Shown here in pieces: positions 1 to 8,251 of a stretch of DNA of 64,000 nucleotides. The notes beneath the pieces are model-generated. The model saw nothing but the letters and a program-made list of their open reading frames with translations. It made no database searches and was not told the DNA's origin. Numbering within the stretch: the first letter of the stretch is position 1; every line of letters begins with the position of its first letter. Origin of the DNA: Salinicola salarius (GTDB lineage Bacteria > Pseudomonadota > Gammaproteobacteria > Pseudomonadales > Halomonadaceae); NCBI RefSeq assembly GCF_003206135.1, contig NZ_PZJT01000001.1:158826-222825 (forward strand). The letters run 5' to 3'. Position numbers and translations under genes: made by a program.

Positions 1-1928
1 CAACAGACCCTAGCGCTCTCGGCATCAATGTCAGGCCGACAAGGCTTGAGTGACGGGAAGTCATCGACCAGCCGATCCAGCGATAGCGGCCGGGCGTAGA
101 CATAGCCCTGAATGTCGGTGACGCCCCATGCACACAGAAGGTTCAGGGTTTCGCACTCCTCGACACCTTCCACGACAATGCCGTAGTCGAGGCGCTGACA
201 GAGCGCGATCACTGCCGACAGCACATGGCGCTTGCGCGGCAGCGTGGTGACGTCCGTGACCAGCTCGCGATCGATCTTGACCGTATCCATCGGCATCGAG
301 GTCAACTGCGCCAGCGAAGAATAGCCGCTGCCGAAGTCGTCCAGCGCCACACGGATGCCGGCAGCCCGGATCCGGTCGAGAATGCGAAACGCCTTGACCG
401 GATCGCTGAGCACCGAGGTTTCGGTGACTTCGATCTGGAGTCGATGACAGGGAATCCCGTGGTGGTCCAATGCCTCGAGCAGGGTGTCGAGAAGGCTCGG
501 GTCCATCACCTGGCGCGTCGAGAGATTGACGCTCAACAGAAAGCGGTCGCCGAAGCGCTGACGGATGGCATCGTCCTTGAGCATCGGCAATGCCTGCTTC
601 ATCAGCGCTTCCCATAGCGGGGAGATCAATCCGGAACGTTCAGCGACTTCGATGAAGCTGCCAGGCTCCACGATTTTCCCGCCGGGCGCTTGCAGGCGCA
701 TCAGCGCCTCGAAGCAGCGCACCTCGCCCTTCGAAACATCGATGATCGGCTGCACGAAGCAGCGAACCCCGCGAGTCGCCAGCGCTCCGCGAATCAACTG
801 CTCGGCCTGGCTGTTCTGTCGCTCCCACTGCCGCAGCGACTCGCTGTAATAGCGCCGCGAGCCGATATCCGACTGGCGTGCATTGGCCAGGGCCAGACGC
901 GACCGATGGCGCCATTCGTCGACACTCACCGGCTCTGACGGGCTCAATACCGCCACCCCACTGACGTGCGACAGCCAGACCTGCTGCCCGTCTATCTCCA
1001 CCGGTTGCGCGAGCAGCGCCTCCAGGGGTTCGAGAACGTGATCGAGCCGTTCGGCATCACCGATCTCGAAAATCATTGCAAAGGTGTGTTCCGGCAAGGC
1101 GGCCAGAGCCACCTGCAGGGGCAACTGGCGGCGCATCTGCTGGACCAGCCCCCGTAGCGCAGTGATCGCGTCCTCAACCGCTACGCCGTCGAACAGCGAG
1201 GCCACGTTGAGCAGTTGGAACTTGACCAGCGCCATCGGTGACAGTGGCGAATGCGACAGGCGTTCTCGCAGCAGCAGATCGAGATAATCGCCATTGGGCA
1301 GCAGCGTCAACGGATCGACGAGTCGCTGTTCGGTGGTATCGGTCTGGGTGCCGGCCATGCGAGTCGCCACACCATGATCATCGCGCTGGCACAATCCCCG
1401 GCATAGCATCATTCGCCAGCTGCCGCGAGCGTCGCGAATGCGGTATTCCACGTTGACCGACGAGGTCAACCCGTCGAGATGCTGGTACAGCGACTGCTGG
1501 ACCTTGGCGCGATCGTCATCGTGAATCCGCCGTAACCATTCATCGACATCCTGCTGCCCTGCGGCATACGGCAACCCCAGCATGCTGGACCAGCGCTGCG
1601 ACAACGTGATGTTGCCACTGGCGATATCCCACTCCCAGACACCGTCGTTGGTGGCGGTCAGCACCAGGTTCAGGCGTTGCGTCCGCTCCTCGACGCGAGT
1701 CTCGAGCTCGTCTCGTGAGGCCTGGAGATCCCGGATCGTGCGCCGCACCGAATCGAGGACGAAGTTATTGAGCTGAGCCAGCTTCTGCACCGCGATTTCG
1801 TCGCTGTCGGTATGGACGTGGAACTCGAAATTGCCGTCCACGGCCTGACATAGCTGGTTGCTGATGGAGTCGACCTCCTCCAGCAGGTGCCGCTCGCGCT
1901 CTTCCGAACCCCCAGGCCCTCTTCTCAT
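1..1928 (-). CDS. PAS / degenerate GGDEF / EAL cyclic-di-GMP phosphodiesterase (partial, runs off the left edge)
   Basis: The reading frame stays open from ATG 1928 to base 1 (about 642 residues), so the C-terminus lies outside the window. Order: a charged helical start that includes a region reading ELETRVEERTQRL; a PAS fold beginning about residue 84 (GVWEWDIASG); a GGDEF-like region at about 205-365 in which the GGDEF motif is replaced (EHTFAMIFE); and an EAL domain. The EAL catalytic set is visible: EAL at 407-409, NLSTRQ, EVTET, DDFG at 530-533, VKID, VEGVE and QGYVYARPL. This predicts c-di-GMP hydrolysis; the GGDEF-like part is probably inactive as a cyclase and may be regulatory. There is no membrane segment. 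Its ATG overlaps the stop of the upstream H-NOX gene, so the two are translationally coupled and probably partners. High confidence in the family; activity is inferred. Confidence 0.9.
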   Translation of the reverse strand, partial: MRRGPGGSEERERHLLEEVDSISNQLCQAVDGNFEFHVHTDSDEIAVQKLAQLNNFVLDSVRRTIRDLQASRDELETRVEERTQRLNLVLTATNDGVWEWDIASGNITLSQRWSSMLGLPYAAGQQDVDEWLRRIHDDDRAKVQQSLYQHLDGLTSSVNVEYRIRDARGSWRMMLCRGLCQRDDHGVATRMAGTQTDTTEQRLVDPLTLLPNGDYLDLLLRERLSHSPLSPMALVKFQLLNVASLFDGVAVEDAITALRGLVQQMRRQLPLQVALAALPEHTFAMIFEIGDAERLDHVLEPLEALLAQPVEIDGQQVWLSHVSGVAVLSPSEPVSVDEWRHRSRLALANARQSDIGSRRYYSESLRQWERQNSQAEQLIRGALATRGVRCFVQPIIDVSKGEVRCFEALMRLQAPGGKIVEPGSFIEVAERSGLISPLWEALMKQALPMLKDDAIRQRFGDRFLLSVNLSTRQVMDPSLLDTLLEALDHHGIPCHRLQIEVTETSVLSDPVKAFRILDRIRAAGIRVALDDFGSGYSSLAQLTSMPMDTVKIDRELVTDVTTLPRKRHVLSAVIALCQRLDYGIVVEGVEECETLNLLCAWGVTDIQGYVYARPLSLDRLVDDFPSLKPCRPDIDAESARVC

Positions 1929-2491
1929 GCCACCGCCTCCTCCGCGAACGTCATTTCGAATCGACAGCAATCGTCACCGCGATGCCGACAGCGCGTCTCG
2001 ACCAGCTCGCCGGTCTGACCATACACCTCGAGCACCCGGGGGAAGATGGCGCGGTAGAGCGAACAGAGCCCATTCGGCGAACGGTATTCGACGACCAGCC
2101 AGGACGCGCTCTGCTCGACGACCCGAAACTTGTCATTCACTCGGCTACGCAGTTTGGGGTCACGCACACCGGCGCCGAGGGACGCATGAATGGCCGGCTG
2201 GCGCCCCAGCAGGGCTTGCGCCGATTCGGCCATCGAGAAGAACATGGGGTAGTGTCGGCGCGTCCATTGGATGAACAGATCCGCGTACAGCGCCATCAGC
2301 GCCTCATGATCGAGCTCGAGGTAATCGCCGACTGCAGCGAAGAACGCCAGCGTATCGGCATCGTCGTAATCCGTGTCGATACGTCGCCCGGGCGACGGCA
2401 CGCCTGCCCGCTCCGCGATCACCTGTACGGCAGTTTCGCCGTAGTTGGCCTCGACATGGTCAATGAGAACACGTTGAATCAACCCGATCAT
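1925..2491 (-). CDS. H-NOX / haem-NO-binding (HNOB) sensor protein
   Basis: The protein has 188 residues, the usual H-NOX size. It begins MIGLIQRVLIDHVEANYG, matching the H-NOX N-terminal helix. A histidine at residue 102 (AIHASLG) lies where the proximal haem ligand is expected, and YRSPNGLC at 136-143 sits where H-NOX proteins carry the Y-x-S-x-R haem-propionate motif. Here the arginine position is asparagine. The C-terminus carries a cysteine cluster (C168, C175, C176: CRHRGDDCC) like that of V4R/HNOB proteins. H-NOX proteins bind NO or O2 and control partner kinases or c-di-GMP enzymes. The immediate partner here is the EAL protein, which it overlaps by 4 bp (ATGA). It is cytoplasmic. The fold assignment is good, but whether it binds haem or a gas is uncertain because of the altered motif. 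Confidence 0.8.
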   Translation of the reverse strand: MIGLIQRVLIDHVEANYGETAVQVIAERAGVPSPGRRIDTDYDDADTLAFFAAVGDYLELDHEALMALYADLFIQWTRRHYPMFFSMAESAQALLGRQPAIHASLGAGVRDPKLRSRVNDKFRVVEQSASWLVVEYRSPNGLCSLYRAIFPRVLEVYGQTGELVETRCRHRGDDCCRFEMTFAEEAVA

Positions 2492-2713
2492 GAAAATACT
2501 ACCCTCGCGTCAGTTTATGCCTGGGCATGGTACCGGTACATCGCAATGACTCGACGAACTTCAAATGCGCATGAGCTGACGGCCAATGACATCCAGCAAT
2601 TCTAAGTAATCTTAGTATTATCGGTATCCACGCCGAGAACTGAAATGTGCCGTAAACGAATTGCCAGGCGCGCGCTACGGCGCCACTCAACACCAGGGAC
2701 GGGAACTCAATCG

Positions 2714-3601
2714 ATGCAATCGGGCGACTCATCGCTACGCAAACGGCTATTCCAGATCATCTTCGAATCGGACACGCCACAGGCCAAGGCTTTCGACATT
2801 GCGCTGATCACCCTCATTCTGGTGAGCGTGGGGACCGTCTTCCTCGACAGCGTGCCGGGGCTGCATGAACGCTTCGGAGACATTTTCTATGTCATGGAAT
2901 GGGGCTTCACGCTGATCTTCACGCTGGAGCTGGCGCTCAGGCTCTACTGTCTCGAACGGCCCTGGCGCTATCTGCGCAGTTTCTACGGCATTCTCGACGT
3001 GCTGGCGATTCTTCCGACCTGGCTCAGCCTGCTGATACCCGGCGCCCAATCGCTACTGGTGGTGCGCGTCCTGCGCGTCCTGCGCGTGTTCCGCGTTCTC
3101 AGGCTCATGGAGTTCGTCGGCGAGGGCCGCATGCTGATGCAGGCGCTGCAGCGCAGCCAGCGCAAGATCCTGCTGTTTCTGACCACGGTGTTGTTGATCA
3201 TCACGATCTTCGGCGCTCTGATCTACATGATAGAGCCGCCGGAGGCGGGCTTCACCAGCATGCCGCGTTCGATGTACTGGGCGATCGTCACGCTGACCAC
3301 GGTGGGATACGGCGATATCGCTCCGGTGACGCCGCTGGGACAGTTCATCTCCGCCTTCATGATGATCCTGGGCTACTCGATCATCGCCGTGCCGACCGGG
3401 GTCTTCTCGGCCGAAGTGATTCGCTCGATCCAGCGCGAGCGCTATTCCGAGGAAGCCTGCCCGGGCTGCGGCCGCGAAGGTCACGAGCGCGACGCCAGAT
3501 ACTGCCGCTTCTGCGGGACCTGGCTCAATGAAGAGACGCCGGACCCGAACGCGCGCAACGAGGGCGAGACGCCGGCCAACGACGACCAACCGTCGCACTG
3601 A
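2714..3601 (+). CDS. Voltage-gated-type potassium channel with C-terminal zinc ribbon
   Basis: This is a 295-residue inner-membrane ion-transport protein with six predicted hydrophobic segments. An S4-like arginine-rich stretch (VVRVLRVLRVFRVLRLM) precedes a pore with the K+ selectivity filter TVGYGD at about residues 196-201, so it is a Kv-type tetrameric K+ channel. After the last helix there is a soluble tail with two CxxC pairs (CPGCGRE...CRFCGTW, about 249-275), a small zinc ribbon not normally part of this family. ATG 2714 was chosen over the in-frame ATG 2645 because GGGACGGGAA lies just upstream and the next residues fit the family start. It stands alone, divergent from the H-NOX gene. 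A role in osmotic K+ homeostasis is inferred only. Confidence 0.87.
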   Translation: MQSGDSSLRKRLFQIIFESDTPQAKAFDIALITLILVSVGTVFLDSVPGLHERFGDIFYVMEWGFTLIFTLELALRLYCLERPWRYLRSFYGILDVLAILPTWLSLLIPGAQSLLVVRVLRVLRVFRVLRLMEFVGEGRMLMQALQRSQRKILLFLTTVLLIITIFGALIYMIEPPEAGFTSMPRSMYWAIVTLTTVGYGDIAPVTPLGQFISAFMMILGYSIIAVPTGVFSAEVIRSIQRERYSEEACPGCGREGHERDARYCRFCGTWLNEETPDPNARNEGETPANDDQPSH

Positions 3602-3619
3602 CCCTGTCGCACTGACCTT
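3592..3619 (+). repeat. 14-bp tandem duplication covering the channel gene stop codon
   Basis: GTCGCACTGACCCT (3592-3605) is followed directly by GTCGCACTGACCTT (3606-3619), 13 of 14 identical. The first copy contains the TGA stop of the channel gene. Confidence 0.8.
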
Positions 3620-3718
3620 GGGCCAGAGAAACGTTACCGTTGTCATCATTCTGTGACATGACCGCGACAGACTCCTTCGAGCCCGCCTCGAGCGGTGCGT
3701 ATTCATCGGGAGTCTGTC

Positions 3719-5413
3719 ATGAAATCGTTTCGTTTCACGCTGCGGGGCGGCCTCATCGCCATGCTGCTGCTCTTCGCCCTGCTGACGTCGCTGATTGGCG
3801 GCGGCAGCTACCTGGCGATGAAGCAAGCCAGGGATGCCTTCGATTCCGTCCATGCGCTCAATGTCGTCCAGCTCGGCACCGCGCGCGAGATCTACGCGGC
3901 GCTGATGCAGACCCGCGTCCTGCTGGACAGCTACGAGACCGACTACAACCGCCTGCGCGTCAAGCCCGCCAAGAAGACCTGGGCACAGGCCGAAGCCACC
4001 TTCGACCACGCGAAACAGCGGCTTGCCGACCTTTCCCCGACGGGCGACCCCTCTTCGGAGCGCAGCCGGACCCATCGCGACCTGCAAAGCCGTTTCCAGG
4101 CACTGATCGACGACGGCATACAGCCCGGTTTTGACTCGCTCAAGGCCTGGGACGTCTCGGCGTACCAGGCCAGCGTGCAGAGAGCCAGCGACCTGACCGC
4201 GGCGCTGGATGCCAGTCTCGCAACGCTGACCGCCGCCGCGAACGCCAACGCGGCGTCGGGCGCCGAGGCCATGGCACGCAACGTTCGTCACCTGCAGCTG
4301 GGGCTATCGGCGACCGCAGCGGTCACCGCGCTGCTGGTCCTGCTTGCTTTCTACCTGTTTCAGCGCCATCTGCTGCGCCCGCTTGGCGAAGTCAGACGGC
4401 ACTGCGCCGATATCGCCCAGGGCAATCTCGGCACGCGCCTGTCGACCCGCGGCGTGCGCGAAATGGCACTGCTCAAATCCGGCGTGGATGCCATGCAGCT
4501 CGCGCTGCTGGATCTGGTCTCTCAGCTGCAGCAGGGAAGCCGGGCACTACGTGACGACGCGCTGGAATTGACCGACGCCAGCCACGCCCTCAACGATCAG
4601 AGCCGACAGCAGGCCCAGGCGCTGCAGCAGACCACGGCGAGCATGGAAGAGATCACCGCGACCGTCTCGCATACGGCAGAGCATGCCGATCAGGGGCGGG
4701 CCCTGTCGGCGGAAAACCAGCGCCGGATCGATTCCAGCGGAGAACAGGTCTCGACGGCGATCAGTGAAATGCAAGCTGCCCGGGCTCGCTCCGAGGCCTC
4801 GCTGGAAGTGATCGCCATGATCGACTCGCTGGCTTTCCAGACCAACCTGCTGGCGCTCAACGCATCGGTCGAGGCCGCCCGGGCCGGCACGCAGGGGCGC
4901 GGATTCGCGGTGGTCGCCGAAGAGGTTCGCCGCCTGTCGGCTCGCTCCGCCGAGGCCGCCGGAACGATTCGCGAGCAGATCGAAGGCACGCATCGCCAGG
5001 TACAGCAAGGCACCCGCGTATTGGTCGACGCCGGGGAAACGCTGACCACGGCCATGGGCTCCAGTCAGCAGCTCAGCGAGCTGCTGGACGGCATCACTCT
5101 CTCCTGCCAGCAACAGCGCGACGGCATTCGCCAGATCGACCAGGCCATCAACGCCATTGATGCCGCCACCCAGCGCAATGTCGCGCTGGCGGAGCGGACG
5201 CTCCACGCCACGCGGGATCTCGACGACCGCGCTCAGCGCCAGCAGGAACGCTGCGACGCGTTCAAGCTGATGGCACCGCCACCCGCTGCCGCAGCCGCGA
5301 CGCTCCTACCGGAACCGCTCTCCCCTGCCGCGCCCGCCGATACGGACTCGACCGTCGACTCGAGGTCGGTCGCCGATACGAGGCACAAGGCCCCTGAACC
5401 GTTACCGGCTTGA
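3719..5413 (+). CDS. Methyl-accepting chemotaxis protein
   Basis: This is a 564-residue transmembrane chemoreceptor. It begins with a short basic N-terminus and TM1 (about 11-32), then a periplasmic helical sensor of the four-helix-bundle (Tar/4HB) type. TM2 lies around 190-210 (ATAAVTALLVLLAFYLF), followed by a HAMP linker and the cytoplasmic signalling hairpin with the near-invariant tip QTNLLALNASVEAARAG. The C-terminal tail is Pro/Ala-rich and lacks an NWETF-type CheR-tethering pentapeptide. ATG 3719 is used because GGGAG sits 7 nt upstream; the in-frame alternative at 3695 has no comparable site. The ligand cannot be told from sequence. No chemotaxis genes are adjacent, so this is an orphan receptor feeding a pathway encoded elsewhere. 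Confidence 0.93.
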   Translation: MKSFRFTLRGGLIAMLLLFALLTSLIGGGSYLAMKQARDAFDSVHALNVVQLGTAREIYAALMQTRVLLDSYETDYNRLRVKPAKKTWAQAEATFDHAKQRLADLSPTGDPSSERSRTHRDLQSRFQALIDDGIQPGFDSLKAWDVSAYQASVQRASDLTAALDASLATLTAAANANAASGAEAMARNVRHLQLGLSATAAVTALLVLLAFYLFQRHLLRPLGEVRRHCADIAQGNLGTRLSTRGVREMALLKSGVDAMQLALLDLVSQLQQGSRALRDDALELTDASHALNDQSRQQAQALQQTTASMEEITATVSHTAEHADQGRALSAENQRRIDSSGEQVSTAISEMQAARARSEASLEVIAMIDSLAFQTNLLALNASVEAARAGTQGRGFAVVAEEVRRLSARSAEAAGTIREQIEGTHRQVQQGTRVLVDAGETLTTAMGSSQQLSELLDGITLSCQQQRDGIRQIDQAINAIDAATQRNVALAERTLHATRDLDDRAQRQQERCDAFKLMAPPPAAAAATLLPEPLSPAAPADTDSTVDSRSVADTRHKAPEPLPA

Positions 5414-5425
5414 TAGAGATTTCGC

Positions 5426-6046
5426 TCAACGGAAGGCTTCGGAATCGCCCCGCCCTTCGCGGACGATCACCGGCGGGATCTCGCGCAGGTCGACCACGGT
5501 GGTCGGTTCGAGCTGACAGGCGCCGCCGTCGATGATCAGCTCCAGATGCGCCCCGAAGCGCTCGCGGATCTCTTCCGCGTCGGTCATCGGCAAGGTCTCT
5601 CCCACCGGAATCAGCGTCACGCTCATCAGCGGCTCGCCGAGAGCATCGAGCAGGGCGTGGGTGATCTTGTGGTCCGGCACCCGGACACCGATCGAACGAC
5701 GCTTGGGATGCAACAGCAGACGCGGCACTTCGCTGGTGGCGGTGAGAATAAAGGTGTAGGCGCCGGGCGTATGCGACTTGAGCAGGCGGAACACGCTGTT
5801 GTCGACCTTGGCGTAGGTGCCGATTTCCGACAGGTCGGAGCACACCAGGGTAAAGTTGTGGCGGTCGTCGAGCTGGCGCAGCCACTTGATCTTCTCGATC
5901 GCTTTCTTTTCGCCCAGCCGGCAACCCAGCGCATAGCCGGAGTCGGTGGGGTAGGCGATCACGCCGCCCTGGCGCAGGATCTCGATGGCCTGATCGATCA
6001 GGCGCTTCTGCGGATTCTGCGAATGAATCTGGAAGAATTGGGTCAT
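5426..6046 (-). CDS. yciO: YciO family protein (Sua5/YrdC/TsaC-like fold)
   Basis: The protein has 206 residues, the same length as E. coli YciO. It begins MTQFFQIHSQNPQKRLIDQA and continues with the YrdC-fold signature GGVIAYPTDSGYALGC and KRRSIGVRVPDH. The family relates to TsaC/Sua5, which make threonylcarbamoyl-AMP for tRNA t6A. YciO itself is a paralogue whose physiological role is less clear, so I do not call it the t6A enzyme. ATG 6046 is preferred because AGGAG lies 7 nt upstream; the in-frame extension to 6088 has no site. It converges on the chemoreceptor gene, and rnm lies upstream in the same direction, an arrangement also seen in E. coli. Confidence 0.92.
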   Translation of the reverse strand: MTQFFQIHSQNPQKRLIDQAIEILRQGGVIAYPTDSGYALGCRLGEKKAIEKIKWLRQLDDRHNFTLVCSDLSEIGTYAKVDNSVFRLLKSHTPGAYTFILTATSEVPRLLLHPKRRSIGVRVPDHKITHALLDALGEPLMSVTLIPVGETLPMTDAEEIRERFGAHLELIIDGGACQLEPTTVVDLREIPPVIVREGRGDSEAFR

Positions 6047-6163
6047 TGCACGCTCTCCTGAAACCGCTTTGGAAACCCGCCACGACACGCATGACAGCGG
6101 TCGTCCGTAGGATGACCCTCGCTTTTCCGAGCGTCACCGCCTTTCAGCGTAACAGACGCCGCG

Positions 6164-7093
6164 TCATTCGCCGCAGGCAAAGCCTCGCAGGGACGGATGA
6201 CACCACACCGGCTTGACGTGGGAACGCGGCGGCGGGCTGATCGTTCCCGGCGACAGCGCACCGCCGGGATAGTGGAAATCGCTGCCGATCGAGCCGTACA
6301 GGCCATGGAAGTCGAGCTGCCGGGCCAGATCGTGGGTCGTATCCGGATTCTGGTAGCCGCTGACCAGCTCCGCCGCCTCGCCGCCGGCCTCGATGAAGGC
6401 CGAGAACATCAGGTCCCGCTTGCGCCGGGTCATGCCGTAGCGCAGCGGATGCGCAACGACGGCGATGCCTTGGGCGTCGCGAATCCAGCCGACCACCGTC
6501 GCCAGCTCCGGCCAGTGCATCCTGACGTCGCCGCGCTTGCCGGCGCCAAGGTAGCGCTTGAACGCCGTCTTGATATCCGGCACCACACCGGCGGAGACCA
6601 GCGCTGCCGCGAAGTCCGGCCGCCCCAGCGGGCGCTCGCTTCCGGCTTCCCGCCGCGCCCTGGCGAGCCCGTCGTCCAGGCCGACCTTTTCCAGACGGTG
6701 GGCAATTTCTCGGGATCGCAGCTCGCGGGCGTGGGCCAGCGACGCCAGGCCGGCATCGAGGGCGCGGGAGGTGCCGTGGGGCAACAGCGCCACGATGTGA
6801 AGCGCGATGCCCCGCCACTGGCAGGAGAGCTCGGCGGCCGCCATCAGGTGGATGCCATGGTGACGGCATCGCTGTCGCGCTTCCTCGACGCCATCGAGCG
6901 TGTCGTGGTCGGTCAGCGCGACGTGCGTCATCCCGCGGGCATGGCACAGGTCCGCCAGTTCGGTGGGTGAAAGCTTGCCGTCGGAAGACGTGGAGTGCAG
7001 GTGCAGATCGACCCCGCGAACGCTTTCCAGCGTTTCTGGCAGCGTCAACGAACGAGTCTCGCGATCATCGGTGGGAAAAACGCTCATGGGCAT
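6164..7093 (-). CDS. rnm: PHP-domain 5'-3' exoribonuclease / nucleotidase (RNase AM, YciV)
   Basis: This cytoplasmic PHP-superfamily metal-dependent phosphoesterase has about 309 residues. Metal-binding motifs in order are DLHLHSTSSDG near the N-terminus, ALTDHDT, AAELSC, VAHPLRY and GSDFHYPG near the C-terminus. The family (E. coli RNase AM, formerly YciV) trims 5' ends of rRNA and hydrolyses 3',5'-bisphosphonucleosides. Start: ATG 7093 and ATG 7087 are both possible, and no strong ribosome-binding site decides. An extension to 7177 is open, but the family begins near the DLHLHS block. The gene is divergent from yciB with about 100 bp between, and yciO follows it on the same strand. Confidence 0.9.
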   Translation of the reverse strand: MPMSVFPTDDRETRSLTLPETLESVRGVDLHLHSTSSDGKLSPTELADLCHARGMTHVALTDHDTLDGVEEARQRCRHHGIHLMAAAELSCQWRGIALHIVALLPHGTSRALDAGLASLAHARELRSREIAHRLEKVGLDDGLARARREAGSERPLGRPDFAAALVSAGVVPDIKTAFKRYLGAGKRGDVRMHWPELATVVGWIRDAQGIAVVAHPLRYGMTRRKRDLMFSAFIEAGGEAAELVSGYQNPDTTHDLARQLDFHGLYGSIGSDFHYPGGALSPGTISPPPRSHVKPVWCHPSLRGFACGE

Positions 7094-7197
7094 GACGCCA
7101 GCCAGCGTCTTTGTCAGAATAGATCGACTATGGTGACGGGCGCGACGAGCCGGGTCAAACGTCTGCGCCGCCACCACCCGCCAGAGGCCTAGCCCGT

Positions 7198-7749
7198 ATG
7201 AAACTGCTGTTCGACTTTCTGCCCATCGCGATCTTCTTCGCCGTGTACCACCTGAGCGGCGACATCATCATGGCAACGATGGTGCTGATTCCCGCTACCG
7301 TGGCGCAATTGGGCATCGTCTGGTGGCGTCAGCGCCGCATCGAGAAGATGCTGCTGATCACCTCGATCATCGTGATCGCCTCGGCCGGCGCCACCATCGC
7401 GTTTCGCAACCCGGCCTTCATTCAGTGGAAACCCACCGTCATCAATGCACTGTTCGGCGTCGCATTTCTGCTGTCTCCGCTGTTCGGCGGGCAGACGCTG
7501 ACCCAGCGGATGATGGGCAAGGCGGTAGCGCTGCCCGCGGCCGTGTGGCGGCGGCTCAATCTGGCGTGGGTGCTGTTCTTCTTCGCCATGGCGGCGCTCA
7601 ATGTCTATGTCTTCAGCTACTACGACGAGGCGACCTGGGTCGACTTCAAGCTTTTCGGCATGCTGGGACTGACGCTGCTGTTCGTGGTCGGGCAGGCCCT
7701 GTTCCTGGCCCGCCATCTTTCGCAATCACAATCGGAGGAAGGTTCCTGA
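7198..7749 (+). CDS. yciB: Inner-membrane-spanning protein YciB (septation protein A family)
   Basis: The protein has 183 residues with about five hydrophobic helices. It begins [20 protein letters not shown] and contains the conserved block NPTFIxWKPTVIN-like (here [13 protein letters not shown]) and the family stretch [20 protein letters not shown]. YciB/IspA-family proteins act in the inner membrane at sites of envelope synthesis and influence septation and membrane organisation in E. coli and Shigella. The next gene, yciI, overlaps its stop (TGATG), so the pair forms an operon. The assignment is firm from length and motif order. Confidence 0.95.
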   Translation: MKLLFDFLPIAIFFAVYHLSGDIIMATMVLIPATVAQLGIVWWRQRRIEKMLLITSIIVIASAGATIAFRNPAFIQWKPTVINALFGVAFLLSPLFGGQTLTQRMMGKAVALPAAVWRRLNLAWVLFFFAMAALNVYVFSYYDEATWVDFKLFGMLGLTLLFVVGQALFLARHLSQSQSEEGS

Positions 7750-8048
7750 TGCTATACGCCATTATCAGTGACGATGTCGACGACAGCCTGGAAAAGCGGC
7801 TCTCGGTTCGCCCGGCGCACCTCGAGCGTCTGGAAGCGCTGAAGGACGAAGGCCGACTCGTGCTCGCCGGGCCTCATCCGGCCATCGACAGCGACAATCC
7901 GGGCAAGGCCGGCTTCAGCGGCAGCCTGATCGTGGCCGAGTTCGGATCGCTCGAAGCCGCGCAGCGCTGGGCCGACGCCGACCCGTACGTCGCGGCCGGC
8001 GTCTACTCACAAGTGCAAGTCAAGCCGTTCAAGCGGGTTCTGCCGTAA
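7749..8048 (+). CDS. yciI: YciI family protein
   Basis: This is a 99-residue soluble protein of the YciI/dimeric alpha-beta barrel type. It begins [20 protein letters not shown], with [22 protein letters not shown] and a C-terminal [20 protein letters not shown]. The family resembles muconolactone isomerase folds and carries a conserved His-Asp pair (His at RPAHL and Asp in DADPY here), but the biochemical role is not established. The start ATG overlaps the yciB stop, so it is translated as part of that operon, a pairing conserved in many gammaproteobacteria. Confidence 0.93.
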   Translation: MLYAIISDDVDDSLEKRLSVRPAHLERLEALKDEGRLVLAGPHPAIDSDNPGKAGFSGSLIVAEFGSLEAAQRWADADPYVAAGVYSQVQVKPFKRVLP

Positions 8049-8069
8049 GTCGGACGCACCCGTCGCCCC

Positions 8070-8119
8070 GTTATCCACAACCGCTCGCGTCACGGTTTTG
8101 CACAATGGCTGTGGATAAC
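8070..8119. promoter_or_regulatory. Cluster of three DnaA-box matches
   Basis: TTATCCACA at 8071-8079 and its reverse complement TGTGGATAA at 8110-8118 are exact high-affinity DnaA boxes. They form a 10-bp perfect inverted repeat with the flanking G/C. Between them, TTTTGCACA at 8096-8104 fits the relaxed consensus TTWTNCACA. All lie in the yciI-mnmC gap, about 130 bp before mnmC. Possible roles are DnaA control of mnmC, or a DnaA-titrating or -reactivating element. No dnaA, dnaN or AT-rich unwinding element is nearby, so an origin is not supported. Confidence 0.6.
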
Positions 8120-8251
8120 ACTGTTAAGATCCCGCGGACGTCTTTCCGTGCCGCCGACAAGCCGCCGCCTGGCGGAAAGTGTTCAATTTTTATACAGCTC
8201 GCCGCCTGGCTTTCCTGAAGCGATTGCCTGGCGGCGCTGGACGTGGAAACC

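Noticed and set aside
2499..2732. A minus-strand frame in the gap between H-NOX and the channel gene
   Set aside because: It overlaps the channel start and the probable promoters; no recognisable domain.
8070..8119. A replication origin at the DnaA boxes
   Set aside because: There is no AT-rich unwinding region, dnaA, dnaN, gidA or parAB nearby; three boxes alone are not enough.
8070..8119. A terminator formed by the same inverted repeat
   Set aside because: The arms exactly match DnaA boxes, the loop is 30 nt and no T tract follows.
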